This document shows positions 24,927 through 33,493 of a stretch of DNA of 64,000 bases, in pieces (position 1 is the stretch's first letter; every line of letters begins with the position of its first letter). This DNA comes from Brevibacillus panacihumi (GTDB lineage: Bacteria; Bacillota; Bacilli; Brevibacillales; Brevibacillaceae), in contig NZ_RHHT01000045.1 of the NCBI RefSeq assembly GCF_003710985.1, forward strand, positions 1-64,000, in the 5' to 3' direction. The notes beneath the pieces were generated by a model, which had not been told where the DNA came from, did no database searches, and was given only the letters and a program-made list of their open reading frames with translations. The position numbers and the translations under genes are program-made.

Positions 24927-27454
24927 CCCTTCTTCTTCCGTCGCAACAGCCAGCCTGTTTCTTCCTCTTGAGGAGAAGCTCCTTCAATCACCAGGCGCGC
25001 ATCTTCTGCCAGCTGGTAGGCTTCCGCAAAAGCCAACTGGCGAAATGACTGCTCTGCCAGCGTCAGCAACTCATTCACCTGGCGATTTTGCCGGCGGTAG
25101 CGATTGGTGTACTGAATGGCTCCCTCCGCCAATTGGCACGTGGAAATGACTCGCTCGGTCACTCGCTCCGTCTCGTCCAATTGATCGCTTGCATCCTGCA
25201 GCAGAATCGCCACTTCTTCCAGATCGTAGCGATGTTGCTCCATGATGGCCTTGATCCGCGCCAGGGTTTGCACAACTTCCTCAAACATGAACTTCAGATG
25301 ATCCGGAATTCCTGGCAGATAGCTGCGCTTGATCTGCTGACGCAAGCGAATCAAGGAGTTGGAGATTCGCTCCATCTCATCGAGAGCGTCGTCTTCGGTC
25401 TCGATGTAGAGGGTATTCGCTTCTTCCACAACCTCTTCTGCCACCGGAACTTCCGGGCGTCTCGGCATAACCAGCTCGTACTCATCCTCATCCTCGCTGC
25501 GATCTTCAGGCACGCCTTGCTCCGCTTGGACGCGGACATCCTGATCCACTCGTACGAAGGCATCGTCTTTCAGCAAGCCTTCCCGCTCCGCTTGACTGAG
25601 CGCTTCCTGCTCTTGGAGACGGCGTGCTTCTTCCGCCCTTGCTTGCTCTCGCAGACGCGCCAATTCTTCTACTTCCGCCTGTTCGCGCAGGCGCGCCGCT
25701 TCTTCCGCTTTCGCCAGTTCGCGCAGGCGTGCTGCTTCTTCCGCTTCCGCCAGTTCGCGCAGGCGTGCTGCTTCTTCCGCTTCCGCCTGTTCGCGCAGGC
25801 GTGCTGCCTCCTCGGCTGCAACCAATTCTCGCAGACGGGCTGCCTCCTCCGTTTCCACCATCTCGTGCGGGCGTACCGCTGCTTCCGCTGCCGCTACCTC
25901 TGGCAGACGGATGGATTCTTCCGCCCTCGTCTGTTCCTTGATGCGTGACGCTTCCTTTGCAGCCACTGCAGCAGCCGCTGCCTGCTGCTTCGCCAGAACA
26001 GCTTCTTCCAACCCCTGGTAGGTTGCTTCTATCAGCACTTCAAAAGCCTTTACATGCGTTTTGACGATTTCGAGGTTGCCTTCCTCAAGTCCGTTGCCAG
26101 CAGCGGTCATCAACTGCTTGGCTTGCAGCATGGCGTTGTCCAGACCATCAAGGCTGATATCAAAGCCGTCGCGTCTGGCCTGTTCAATTCCTTCCTCCAG
26201 CTGCTTGAACTCTCTTGGCATCTCCTTTTTCACACGGTCCATCATGCCTGGAACCTGGTCCAGCGCTTGGACGATGCCTTCCAGCATTTTCTGCGCCTTC
26301 AGCGTCGTCTCGTAGGCGTGCACGTCATCGCCAGCCGCTCGCGACTTTTTGACGAGCGAGCGCATGTTTTCCACCTCGTCCAAGGTGGACTTCAACTCGT
26401 GAAAAGAAAGACCGTAGTCTAGACGCATATCGGACAAGCGGCGCTCCACCTGTTCAACCAATTTGCCGATCTCCGGTATGGCAGCCTTGTTCTCTTGTTT
26501 GGTCACGGCGACCTTGGTGGTATCTTCCTTGAGCTCCGCCAGCTCCTGCTCGATCTGCGTCAGAGCTTCGCGCGCGTCCTCCAGCATCCCGATTGCGAGT
26601 GTAAAACGGAAGCGGTCGCAAGCCTCCTCCGCATCCAGAATCATCATTTCCACGTCCGGAATCTTGATGCGCAAGAGGTTCTCCTTTTTATCCGCGATAT
26701 GATGATAACGCACCTCCGTCATCCCGCTTGAGCGGCGAAGCGGTTTTTCCACCTCGATGACATGGATTTTCTCGACGAGCTCATCCTTCCAATCCTCGAC
26801 GTCATCTACCTGGGAGAAAATGGAACGACGGCGAATCATCGCATAGACGAGCGCAATGGACAAAATGGCGAAAACAGCGCCAATTCCGTAAATCCACCAG
26901 GGGATCTCGCCAAGAAGCGATTTTGATTTCACTTCTTCCGTCTGCGCAACTGTATCTGCCTGCTCTGTCTGGACTGGTTTGTTCTGTACCCGCTCCAGCT
27001 CTCTATGTACCTCCTGGAGGAATGTTTGAATGCCGTTCAGATATTGTTTTTGATTGCGGAAGGGCACGTAGTACGAGGCAATTTTGTCGTGAAGCATCTC
27101 CAGTGTGGCGCCTTTTTCCTGAAATACGGTGCCAGCGTAGACGCCGAGCTCTTCCGTATTGTAATCGAGTACGACCATGATCGCCTCGTCAGGCAGGTTG
27201 AAATTGTCGTATAGCTTCTGTGCGTACTCATCGGGAGTGGCTGCTTCCGGCGAGGTGCTTTCCACCACGACAACCTTGTACTCCCCCGGCAGATCTTTGA
27301 TCGTTTCTACAAATTGGGTCGCATTCTCAGCTTTGAGGTAATTGTCCTGATCCTGTACGACCTTGTCTGTCTTGTCTGGAAAAGGTGTGGCAAAAGCCGG
27401 ATTTGTGTATAGGAGCATGCCTGCCAAACAGAGCATGAATAGTTTTCGTTTCAT
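24923..27454 (-). CDS. ezrA: EzrA-like septation regulator with N-terminal TPM domain
   Basis: The protein has 843 residues. A signal peptide (about 1-22, MKRKLFMLCLAGMLLYTNPA) is followed by a TPM domain (about 35-155, YKVVVVESTSPEA ... AIMVVLDYNTEELGVYAG) and a membrane helix (about 187-207). Directly after it, RRRSIFSQVDDVEDWKDEL matches the juxtamembrane start of EzrA. The helices that follow and the C-terminal block with LPGIPDHLKFMFEEV and NRYRRQNRQVNELL also resemble EzrA. A 12-residue repeat tract replaces the middle. EzrA restrains FtsZ rings from the cytoplasmic face. The start at 27454 has AAGGGG; the frame extends to 27481. The locus, next to refZ, is where B. subtilis keeps ezrA. 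Confidence 0.8.
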   Translation of the reverse strand: MKRKLFMLCLAGMLLYTNPAFATPFPDKTDKVVQDQDNYLKAENATQFVETIKDLPGEYKVVVVESTSPEAATPDEYAQKLYDNFNLPDEAIMVVLDYNTEELGVYAGTVFQEKGATLEMLHDKIASYYVPFRNQKQYLNGIQTFLQEVHRELERVQNKPVQTEQADTVAQTEEVKSKSLLGEIPWWIYGIGAVFAILSIALVYAMIRRRSIFSQVDDVEDWKDELVEKIHVIEVEKPLRRSSGMTEVRYHHIADKKENLLRIKIPDVEMMILDAEEACDRFRFTLAIGMLEDAREALTQIEQELAELKEDTTKVAVTKQENKAAIPEIGKLVEQVERRLSDMRLDYGLSFHELKSTLDEVENMRSLVKKSRAAGDDVHAYETTLKAQKMLEGIVQALDQVPGMMDRVKKEMPREFKQLEEGIEQARRDGFDISLDGLDNAMLQAKQLMTAAGNGLEEGNLEIVKTHVKAFEVLIEATYQGLEEAVLAKQQAAAAAVAAKEASRIKEQTRAEESIRLPEVAAAEAAVRPHEMVETEEAARLRELVAAEEAARLREQAEAEEAARLRELAEAEEAARLRELAKAEEAARLREQAEVEELARLREQARAEEARRLQEQEALSQAEREGLLKDDAFVRVDQDVRVQAEQGVPEDRSEDEDEYELVMPRRPEVPVAEEVVEEANTLYIETEDDALDEMERISNSLIRLRQQIKRSYLPGIPDHLKFMFEEVVQTLARIKAIMEQHRYDLEEVAILLQDASDQLDETERVTERVISTCQLAEGAIQYTNRYRRQNRQVNELLTLAEQSFRQLAFAEAYQLAEDARLVIEGASPQEEETGWLLRRKKKG
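25615..25865 (-). repeat. 36-bp tandem repeats encoding AEEAARLRE units
   Basis: About seven degenerate copies of a 36-bp unit encode 12-residue repeats (consensus AEAEEAARLREL or ...REQA). They form a single charged helix or coiled coil inside the EzrA-like protein. Unit lengths stay in frame. Confidence 0.85.
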
Positions 27455-27477
27455 TCGGATACAACCCCTTAGTGTAT

Positions 27478-28107
27478 TCATTCATGGAAGAGGGTACTAC
27501 TCCCCGAGTCAGGAATCAAACTGACGCGCAAAAAATCAAGAACCGATGTATACAGCCAATTGACGAATTCTTCTGAGGCTGGTTCCAATTCATAGACTTG
27601 TCGAACCATTTGCGGATGCAGGAGCGGATAGACGATATGACTCGTCACGCCCAAAACAACGCGATCGACCGAGCAGGTCTGGAATTCTCCTGTACCGATT
27701 CCATACTCCAGCACGGATGCCAGTCCATGCTTGTAACGGCTCATGTACAAGGTCATCACTTCTCGGGCCAGCATGGACTCCACACTTAATTCACGCTGAA
27801 TCAACCGGGTAATGGCAGCGTGTTCACAATGAAACTGTACATAGAGACGAACGATCTGAGCCAGTTTTTTCCAGGCTGCAGCGCCGGCTAGAGCCGCTTC
27901 CTTCTCTCCTACCAATCGGAACAAGGTCTCAAAATAGGAAGCCATCAAGGTCTCCAGCACGCCTTGCTTACCTTGAAAATGATAGGAAATGAGGGCGACG
28001 TTCACGTCAGCCTCTTCAGCAATTTTACGAACCGATGTGCCGTGGTATCCGTATATGTCAAACAGCTTGGCAGCTGCGGACAAAATGCGCATTTTCGTTT
28101 GTTCCAT
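27478..28107 (-). CDS. refZ: TetR-family regulator of FtsZ, RefZ
   Basis: The protein has 209 residues with an N-terminal TetR HTH (MRILSAAAKLFDIYGYHGTSVRKIAEEADVNVALISYHFQGKQGVL, residues about 6-51). The variant ALISYHFQGKQGVLE and the location beside the EzrA-like gene and a dgcP homologue match B. subtilis RefZ (YttP). RefZ binds DNA motifs near the origin and shifts the FtsZ ring from midcell toward the pole during sporulation. Two probable Spo0A boxes precede the gene. It is 23 bp upstream of the EzrA-like gene and likely in one operon with it. The ribosome site is AGGAAGGA. Confidence 0.82.
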   Translation of the reverse strand: MEQTKMRILSAAAKLFDIYGYHGTSVRKIAEEADVNVALISYHFQGKQGVLETLMASYFETLFRLVGEKEAALAGAAAWKKLAQIVRLYVQFHCEHAAITRLIQRELSVESMLAREVMTLYMSRYKHGLASVLEYGIGTGEFQTCSVDRVVLGVTSHIVYPLLHPQMVRQVYELEPASEEFVNWLYTSVLDFLRVSLIPDSGSSTLFHE

Positions 28108-28174
28108 TGCCGATCGTCCTTCCTGCTTGGCATCTGATGTTTAAGGAAATGCAAGCATGTCAGGTATCGTACCT

Positions 28175-28224
28175 ATTGTACAGACTGTTCGACGAAAAAA
28201 GATAGTCCCGTTCTATGTTCGACA
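28175..28224 (-). promoter_or_regulatory. refZ promoter with two Spo0A-box-like sites
   Basis: On the minus strand TGTCGAA (28224-28218) is a perfect Spo0A box and CGTCGAA (28194-28188) a 6/7 match, 30 bp apart. A TACAAT -10 element lies at 28180-28175, so the nearer box overlaps the -35 region as in Spo0A-activated sigma-A promoters. Confidence 0.55.
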
Positions 28225-28367
28225 AAGTTTTCCAGTATTCCTCCTACTACTTTCCTTGCTATGATAAAATCAGAATAGAAAAATAAGTTCTTTTGCCTTC
28301 CTGTTTAACAGAATATTTCTACTGCTTGCATGCACAACGGGGGGTGGACATCATACGACCAAAATGG

Positions 28368-29201
28368 ATGCGACGTATTACGCTATTTCTCACTCTATTT
28401 CTCTTTTCTCCGACAGCCCCCATCATTTACAATGTCCATTCGGTACCGGCCGCTCCGCTGGGTAAAGACGAACGACCCCTGAAAATCGTTACCTATAATA
28501 TTCGCGGCTGCCGGGATGATGAAGGGATTGCCGACCCTTTGCATATTGCAGAAACTCTCCAGACCCTGAATGCTGACGTGATTGCCTTGCAGGAAGTCGA
28601 TTACCGGCTGCCGCGCTCCCAATTTGTTGATCAGATTGCAGAAATCGCGGATAGCCTGCAGATGAACTACGTCTATGCACCTTCGTTGTCTCTTGTGGTC
28701 GGTACGTACGGCAATGCCCTCTTGAGCAAGCTTCCGATCCTGCATGCCGAAACGATCGCACTGCCCGCTTCCTGGGAACCTCGTTCTCTGCTGGACGTGA
28801 CATTGGACTGGAATGATAAACCCCTGCATGTATACGTAACCCATCTCGGCGTTAAAGAGTCAGAACATAGAGAACAGATAGAATCGTTGCTCGCCTCTTT
28901 GCAAGAAAACACGCACCAATCCGGCGTTCTACTGGGAGACTTCAACATGCAGCCCGATCATCCGCTGCTCGATTCCCTCCGCAGCTTGTATCAAGACCCG
29001 GTATACGATCAACAGCTCGAATTTGTGACGTTAAAAGGCAAGCATCGGGGCAGGCAGATCGACCGGATTTTTCTTTCTCCGGATCTTGCTTTTCTCGATG
29101 CAGCAGCCCCCTCGATCGGCCAATCAGACCATTTCCCTGTCTGGATGCGCATACAAAAAAACGCTCCGCACCCCGAGGTTTCGGCGGAAGCGGAGCGTTG
29201 A
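28368..29201 (+). CDS. endonuclease/exonuclease/phosphatase family hydrolase, probably exported
   Basis: This is an EEP-fold enzyme. Motifs in order: KIVTYNIRGC, ALQEVD (metal Glu), YVTHLGV, LLGDFNMQPDH (Asp/Asn), RQIDRIFLS and SDHFPVW (catalytic Asp-His). The N-terminus MRRITLFLTLFLFSPTAPII looks like a signal peptide or anchor, so the enzyme probably acts outside the membrane on phosphodiesters or phospholipids. The start is uncertain: ATG 28368 is used; a GTG at 28344 and a TTG at 28293 are in frame, and the G-rich ribosome-site-like stretch at about 28338-28346 suits none perfectly. Confidence 0.82.
   Translation: MRRITLFLTLFLFSPTAPIIYNVHSVPAAPLGKDERPLKIVTYNIRGCRDDEGIADPLHIAETLQTLNADVIALQEVDYRLPRSQFVDQIAEIADSLQMNYVYAPSLSLVVGTYGNALLSKLPILHAETIALPASWEPRSLLDVTLDWNDKPLHVYVTHLGVKESEHREQIESLLASLQENTHQSGVLLGDFNMQPDHPLLDSLRSLYQDPVYDQQLEFVTLKGKHRGRQIDRIFLSPDLAFLDAAAPSIGQSDHFPVWMRIQKNAPHPEVSAEAER
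29154..29199 (-). terminator. terminator of the lipoprotein gene, inside the 3' end of the EEP gene
   Basis: AACGCTCCGC pairs with CGGAGCGTT (29160-29168 with 29191-29199), with an inner CCGAGG stem, and seven T follow on the minus strand. It lies within the last codons of the convergent EEP gene. Confidence 0.85.
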
Positions 29202-29208
29202 TGACAAG

Positions 29209-30108
29209 CTATTTCTGCCTGCCCGATCGAAGGGAAGGAGATTGATCCTTGTTTTTTACCCGTCCGTAATTTTGCAGGTACGTCTCTACCTGTGTATGCT
29301 CCTGCACACGCTGATTGTTGTAATCGTACTGGGATCGGATGCTCATCAGCATGCTGGTAGGCAGCTTGGTAGACTTCTGATACATAATCGTGTACTCCGC
29401 TTCCAGGTCCATCTGATTGATCATTTCTTGAATGTTGGCGTTTCCTGTGGACTGGATTCGCGGTCCTTGGGGAGGTTCCTGCCAATCTCCCTTGGACAGG
29501 GACATCGCCAGCTTCTGACTCGGCTTGTGAAGCTTCTCGCCGGGGATCACCGACTGAATATGGGAGCCAGTCTGCGCTTGCAATTGAGCGCCCAACCAGC
29601 TTTTCAATTTGGCAGAGTCCAGCACGACCCGGATCCCCGCCTGATCAGTCTTTAGATTTTTCGTGATCGGAGTCACGCTTCTCTTCATTTCATCCATCTG
29701 CGCGAAGGCCGATGCGGGATCCCAGTTCTCCATCTCTTGTCGCAAAGCCGCTTCCGAGGCAGAACTCAGCCTCCAGTCTTGATCGCGATCCGTTTTGGCA
29801 TACAGTTTTTTCCCCTGGTCCAAAAGGGAAAGCGAATCGACGCGATTTTCCTCAGGGACAGATCGCTTCACATTCATGTAGACGCTGTCTCCGTCTTTTC
29901 GTCCGGAAAAATTGACGATGTTGGAATTGGAGCTGTTATCCGTCAATAGCTTCGTACGGCCATAGAACTCGTACGCCCTTTGTTTGGCGAATTGATCGCG
30001 AACCTGTTCAAAATCAGAGCCAGCATTCTGCTGCACGCCCATCTGATTGCAGCCGCCCAGCATCGCCGTCATCACCGTCAGCAGACAGATGATCCAACCC
30101 TTTCGCAT
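29209..30108 (-). CDS. lipoprotein of unknown function
   Basis: The protein has 299 residues. A lipoprotein signal MRKGWIICLLTVMTAMLGGC ends in the lipobox LGGC (Cys 20). The mature part is hydrophilic mixed alpha/beta with many Gln, Asn and Lys, resembling the LolA/DUF-type outer-face lipoproteins of Bacillales. It contains FSGRKDGDSVYMNVKRS and KLYAKTDRDQDWRLS strands. The ribosome site GAAGGAGGACG is strong. It lies 61 bp downstream of the MBL gene on the same strand and may share its transcript. No specific function can be assigned. Confidence 0.82.
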   Translation of the reverse strand: MRKGWIICLLTVMTAMLGGCNQMGVQQNAGSDFEQVRDQFAKQRAYEFYGRTKLLTDNSSNSNIVNFSGRKDGDSVYMNVKRSVPEENRVDSLSLLDQGKKLYAKTDRDQDWRLSSASEAALRQEMENWDPASAFAQMDEMKRSVTPITKNLKTDQAGIRVVLDSAKLKSWLGAQLQAQTGSHIQSVIPGEKLHKPSQKLAMSLSKGDWQEPPQGPRIQSTGNANIQEMINQMDLEAEYTIMYQKSTKLPTSMLMSIRSQYDYNNQRVQEHTQVETYLQNYGRVKNKDQSPSLRSGRQK

Positions 30109-30169
30109 TTTCGTCCTCCTTCACAGCTAGTCTCCATTAGCGTTTCCGGGGAGGAAAGGGCTTATTCTT

Positions 30170-31150
30170 CTACAAGTGGTAGTACAGCACTCCGTCTCTT
30201 TCTTTCACATCTACCTGATGCAAGATCATCAGCAGGTCGATATGCCCGATCGTTTCCGACAGGGTGAGGGGCATTTCTTTTTCGTACAGAGTCGGGAAGA
30301 GCAATGCGGCCAGCTCATATGCCGTTTTTTCACCGGAGACCAGAAGTTGGCGCAGCGCGTTGGTACGATCCCAGTTTTTTTGCAGACGCGTGGAGATGAG
30401 CTCGCGATGGTTTGCAACCGGTTCGCCGTGGCCGGCAAATACCTGCTCGATCTCCATGTCAGCGCACATCTGCAAGGCAGTGCGGTACTGGACAAGCGTC
30501 AGCGGCCGACTGCGGGAACCATCTCGCGGCGGCTCGATAAAAGCATTGGAAGAAATATGTTTGATGATGTGATCGCCGCCGATGAGCAGACGGTCTTTTT
30601 CGCGATACAAAGAAAGATGGCTCTGGCTATGCCCCGGCGTATACAGCACCTGCCATTCGGGTAAAAGCGGAACAGTCTGTTCATGCTTGAGCAGACCATC
30701 GATTTGACTAGGCTGTGAAAATGTCTGCATCAGCTTTTGAAACTTCTCAATGATGATCATCTTGTCAGCGGGTACCCCGCTTTGGCTGTAAAGATGAGTG
30801 AAAAATTCATCGTGGTACTCCATAAAGCTCTCGTCGAGCTGAACATAGGGCCGGGCCAAGGGATGCGCCAGCGTGCGGGCACCCGAAACGCGTCTCACCC
30901 GCTCCAGCAATCCGCAGTGATCGACGTGATGGTGTGTCAGAATGATCTGTGTGATCTCCTCCATCCGGATTCCGATCGAAGCAAGCCCCTCTTGAAGCGT
31001 CTCCCAGGCTTCCTCTGTCAGCGGTCCCACGTCCACCAACGTCACATGCTCTTCCTTGAGGACGTATACATTGACCGAGCCGACATGAAAAGGTGTCGGA
31101 ATCTCGATGCAGTATACACCCGGTGCCATTCTTACTCCTCGTGCTGCCAT
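30170..31150 (-). CDS. MBL-fold metallo-hydrolase with C-terminal winged-helix-like domain
   Basis: The protein has 326 residues. The metallo-beta-lactamase motif is ILTHHHVDHCG; further ligands appear in LYTPGHSQSHLSLY, LIGGDHIIKH and the late His in FAGHGEPV. The group resembles RNase Z/glyoxalase-II-like hydrolases of Bacillales with a C-terminal helical extension (DRTNALRQLLVSGEKTAYEL...). Substrate not known. Two starts are possible: ATG 31150 behind GGAGGG and an ATG at 31129 behind GAGGAG; the first is used. Confidence 0.85.
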   Translation of the reverse strand: MAARGVRMAPGVYCIEIPTPFHVGSVNVYVLKEEHVTLVDVGPLTEEAWETLQEGLASIGIRMEEITQIILTHHHVDHCGLLERVRRVSGARTLAHPLARPYVQLDESFMEYHDEFFTHLYSQSGVPADKMIIIEKFQKLMQTFSQPSQIDGLLKHEQTVPLLPEWQVLYTPGHSQSHLSLYREKDRLLIGGDHIIKHISSNAFIEPPRDGSRSRPLTLVQYRTALQMCADMEIEQVFAGHGEPVANHRELISTRLQKNWDRTNALRQLLVSGEKTAYELAALLFPTLYEKEMPLTLSETIGHIDLLMILHQVDVKERDGVLYYHL

Positions 31151-31180
31151 CTGTGTCCCTCCATCAATCCTGACATTTTC

Positions 31181-31213
31181 TAAAAAAAGAGAAAAGAGCC
31201 ATTCGCTGGCTCT
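31181..31213 (-). terminator. terminator of the GAF-GGDEF gene
   Basis: AGAGCC (31195-31200) pairs with GGCTCT (31208-31213); on the minus strand TTTTCTCTTTTTTT follows. The stem overlaps the stop codon. Confidence 0.8.
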
Positions 31214-33467
31214 ATGCTAACACGACCTGGTTTCTACCCGAGTTCTTCGCCTCGTAAAGGGCCAAATCCGCTTGATAAAACAAGGCTTCTACGCTCAAAT
31301 TGGCATCTGTCTCCTTGTTCCACTTGGCGAGGCCGGATGAAATCGTGACCTGTGGCGAGGTCTCCATTTCCACACAGCGGCGGATTCGCTCAGCGACAGC
31401 ATGCGCCGTCCTCTCGTCCACGCGCGGAAGATAGACCGCCAATTCCTCTCCGCCCCATCTGGCGGCGATATCGGTGTCGCGAATGCTTTGGCGAATCAGA
31501 TTGGAAACCTGGATCAAGACTTCGTCGCCAACCTGGTGGCCAAACGTATCGTTAACCTGTTTGAAGTAATCAATATCAATCAGGATCAATGAACCATGGC
31601 TATCTTGCTCCAGCGAGGTGCGCACCCGCTCGTTCAGGTAGCGGCGCGTATACAGGCTGGTCAGATTGTCCGTGATCACCATCCGTTCCATCTCTGTATG
31701 CAGCACGGCATTGGTCATCGCCAAGCTGGCGTGCTGTCCAAAAATCTCGAGCAGCTTATAATCGTCAAAACTGAAAAAATGATAGCGTGAATCCGCAACG
31801 AGCAATACCCCGCTGATCTCCCCTTCGACGATCAGGGGTACGCCCATCAAAGAGCAGCTTGGCACGAGCGAGAAGGGAAGCAGTCCCGAGCCCGGCTGAG
31901 CCAATAGCAGCGTCTGTTTGTTCTGCAGGATCTGTTGAAAAGGCTTTTCATTGGCTGTTACGATTTTTCCGGCGTATTCCGGGATGGAGGCAGCTAAAAC
32001 CTCGAAGCTCTCTTCCCCCGGTTCCTTGCGCAGCAGTGCGCAAAATTCTGCATCGAAGGTGGCGCGCATCATCGTCGTCACAAACTCGAGAATTTCCGAC
32101 AGATTCAAACTCCGATTCAACTGCCTGGCCATCTCGTTGATCAGTCGAAGCTCGCGAATGAGATTGCGCGATTGCTGGTAAAGCTGTGCATTTTCAAAGG
32201 CCTTCCCGGCTGTATCCGCCAAGATCGAGATGTAATCCGTCTCGTACGGGCTGGGTGATACCACCTGGTCGGAGGTGATTTGCAACACTCCGTAGATGCC
32301 TTGCTTGCCAAGCAACGGAGCTGCGATGACCGTCTTCGCTTGCCCATTCTCTTCGATGTCCTCGACAATGAGTTGTCCCTCCAGATACGCCTTCGTACTG
32401 GTGGAGCCCTTCTCTTCTTGCAGGGAAAGCTGTTTGACAGGCGTCGTCGCATCCGGTTCCACCGTGAGAAAAAGATCGACGGAATAATTCGGATATAGGC
32501 TGGGAATGCTGGTCACGATTTCATGCAAGACATCGTTGACATCAATGGAGGCCTGGATTTTGGACATGAGCTGATAGAGCAGGTTCTTCTTGCTGGCTTC
32601 ACGGCGCAACTCCTCGGACATCATGACCCGCCACAAGGCGCTGCTTGCTTTATCCGCCACTTCCTGCAAAAACGCGACGTCCCTTTCGTCGTAGACACAA
32701 TCGGTCTCATCAGGCGGCAGATGGATAAACAGGGCATACAGCATCGTTTTGTTCCAACTGACCGGCATGACGACCAACCGGTTTTCCTGGAGAACCGCCG
32801 GAACGATCGGACTTGTTCCCAATTCCGCTACAATGTGAGCGATCTGGCTTTGTTCCTTTTCTGCTGCTTCTGTCGTCACCATATCGTGCATCAGCAATGT
32901 CCCGTTGTCCGAGAGCTTGACTGCAGAACAGTGGCCTTTTTGAATCACTTCCGCAATCTGGCTGGTGAGGCTGCTCAACAGGGATCGCGTCGTATCATGG
33001 ACGCTCAGCTCCATGATGATTTGGCTCGTCGCATGCTGAATATAGGCATCATACCCCATGCGGATCAACGGTTCTAGCCCGCGCATATAGGAAGCCAGGT
33101 CGAAGGAAATCTCCTCTTGGGGTGCTGCGATTCCAATCGTAGCGCGTACAAAACCGTCGCGCTCACGCAATGGAAACACAGCGAGTACGAGAGAGTTTTC
33201 AGCGTATGTCTCTACTGCAATCTCACCCGAATGCAACGCCGATTTTACAGGGTCAGACAGCTTTCCTGCAGGAACGGCATGTAGCGAAAGGTCAAGTTCT
33301 TGAGGGTTCCAGGGTTGGCCTACCTGCATATCCATGGAGTTGATCACACGGCCTGCGGAATCTGTCAAGAAAAGGATGCCCGGTCGCTTTTCCGGCCATG
33401 ACTGCAGGATGAAGTGGGCCGCATAGGAAAAGACCGTCTCTAACTTTCCCAACATTTTACTTGACAC
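31212..33467 (-). CDS. dgcP: multi-GAF diguanylate cyclase, DgcP/YtrP-like
   Basis: The protein has 751 residues without membrane segments. Two to three GAF-like sensor modules (about 1-270, 300-430, 440-590) precede a GGDEF domain (about 590-751). The domain shows DNLTSLYTRRYLNERV, LILIDIDYFKQVNDTFGHQVGDEVL and the active site RWGGEELAVYLPR (GGEEL form). It should therefore make cyclic-di-GMP. Position between refZ and rpsD matches B. subtilis ytrP, now dgcP, a genuine cyclase. No RxxD inhibitory site is evident before the GGEEL. The start is a GTG at 33467 after GAGGGAG. Confidence 0.85.
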   Translation of the reverse strand: MSSKMLGKLETVFSYAAHFILQSWPEKRPGILFLTDSAGRVINSMDMQVGQPWNPQELDLSLHAVPAGKLSDPVKSALHSGEIAVETYAENSLVLAVFPLRERDGFVRATIGIAAPQEEISFDLASYMRGLEPLIRMGYDAYIQHATSQIIMELSVHDTTRSLLSSLTSQIAEVIQKGHCSAVKLSDNGTLLMHDMVTTEAAEKEQSQIAHIVAELGTSPIVPAVLQENRLVVMPVSWNKTMLYALFIHLPPDETDCVYDERDVAFLQEVADKASSALWRVMMSEELRREASKKNLLYQLMSKIQASIDVNDVLHEIVTSIPSLYPNYSVDLFLTVEPDATTPVKQLSLQEEKGSTSTKAYLEGQLIVEDIEENGQAKTVIAAPLLGKQGIYGVLQITSDQVVSPSPYETDYISILADTAGKAFENAQLYQQSRNLIRELRLINEMARQLNRSLNLSEILEFVTTMMRATFDAEFCALLRKEPGEESFEVLAASIPEYAGKIVTANEKPFQQILQNKQTLLLAQPGSGLLPFSLVPSCSLMGVPLIVEGEISGVLLVADSRYHFFSFDDYKLLEIFGQHASLAMTNAVLHTEMERMVITDNLTSLYTRRYLNERVRTSLEQDSHGSLILIDIDYFKQVNDTFGHQVGDEVLIQVSNLIRQSIRDTDIAARWGGEELAVYLPRVDERTAHAVAERIRRCVEMETSPQVTISSGLAKWNKETDANLSVEALFYQADLALYEAKNSGRNQVVLA

Positions 33468-33493
33468 GAGATACTCCCTCTCTCAACTTTTTC

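Noticed and set aside
25615-25865. CRISPR-like array in the repeat tract
   Set aside because: Repeats are contiguous, in frame and without unique spacers; they code for protein repeats.
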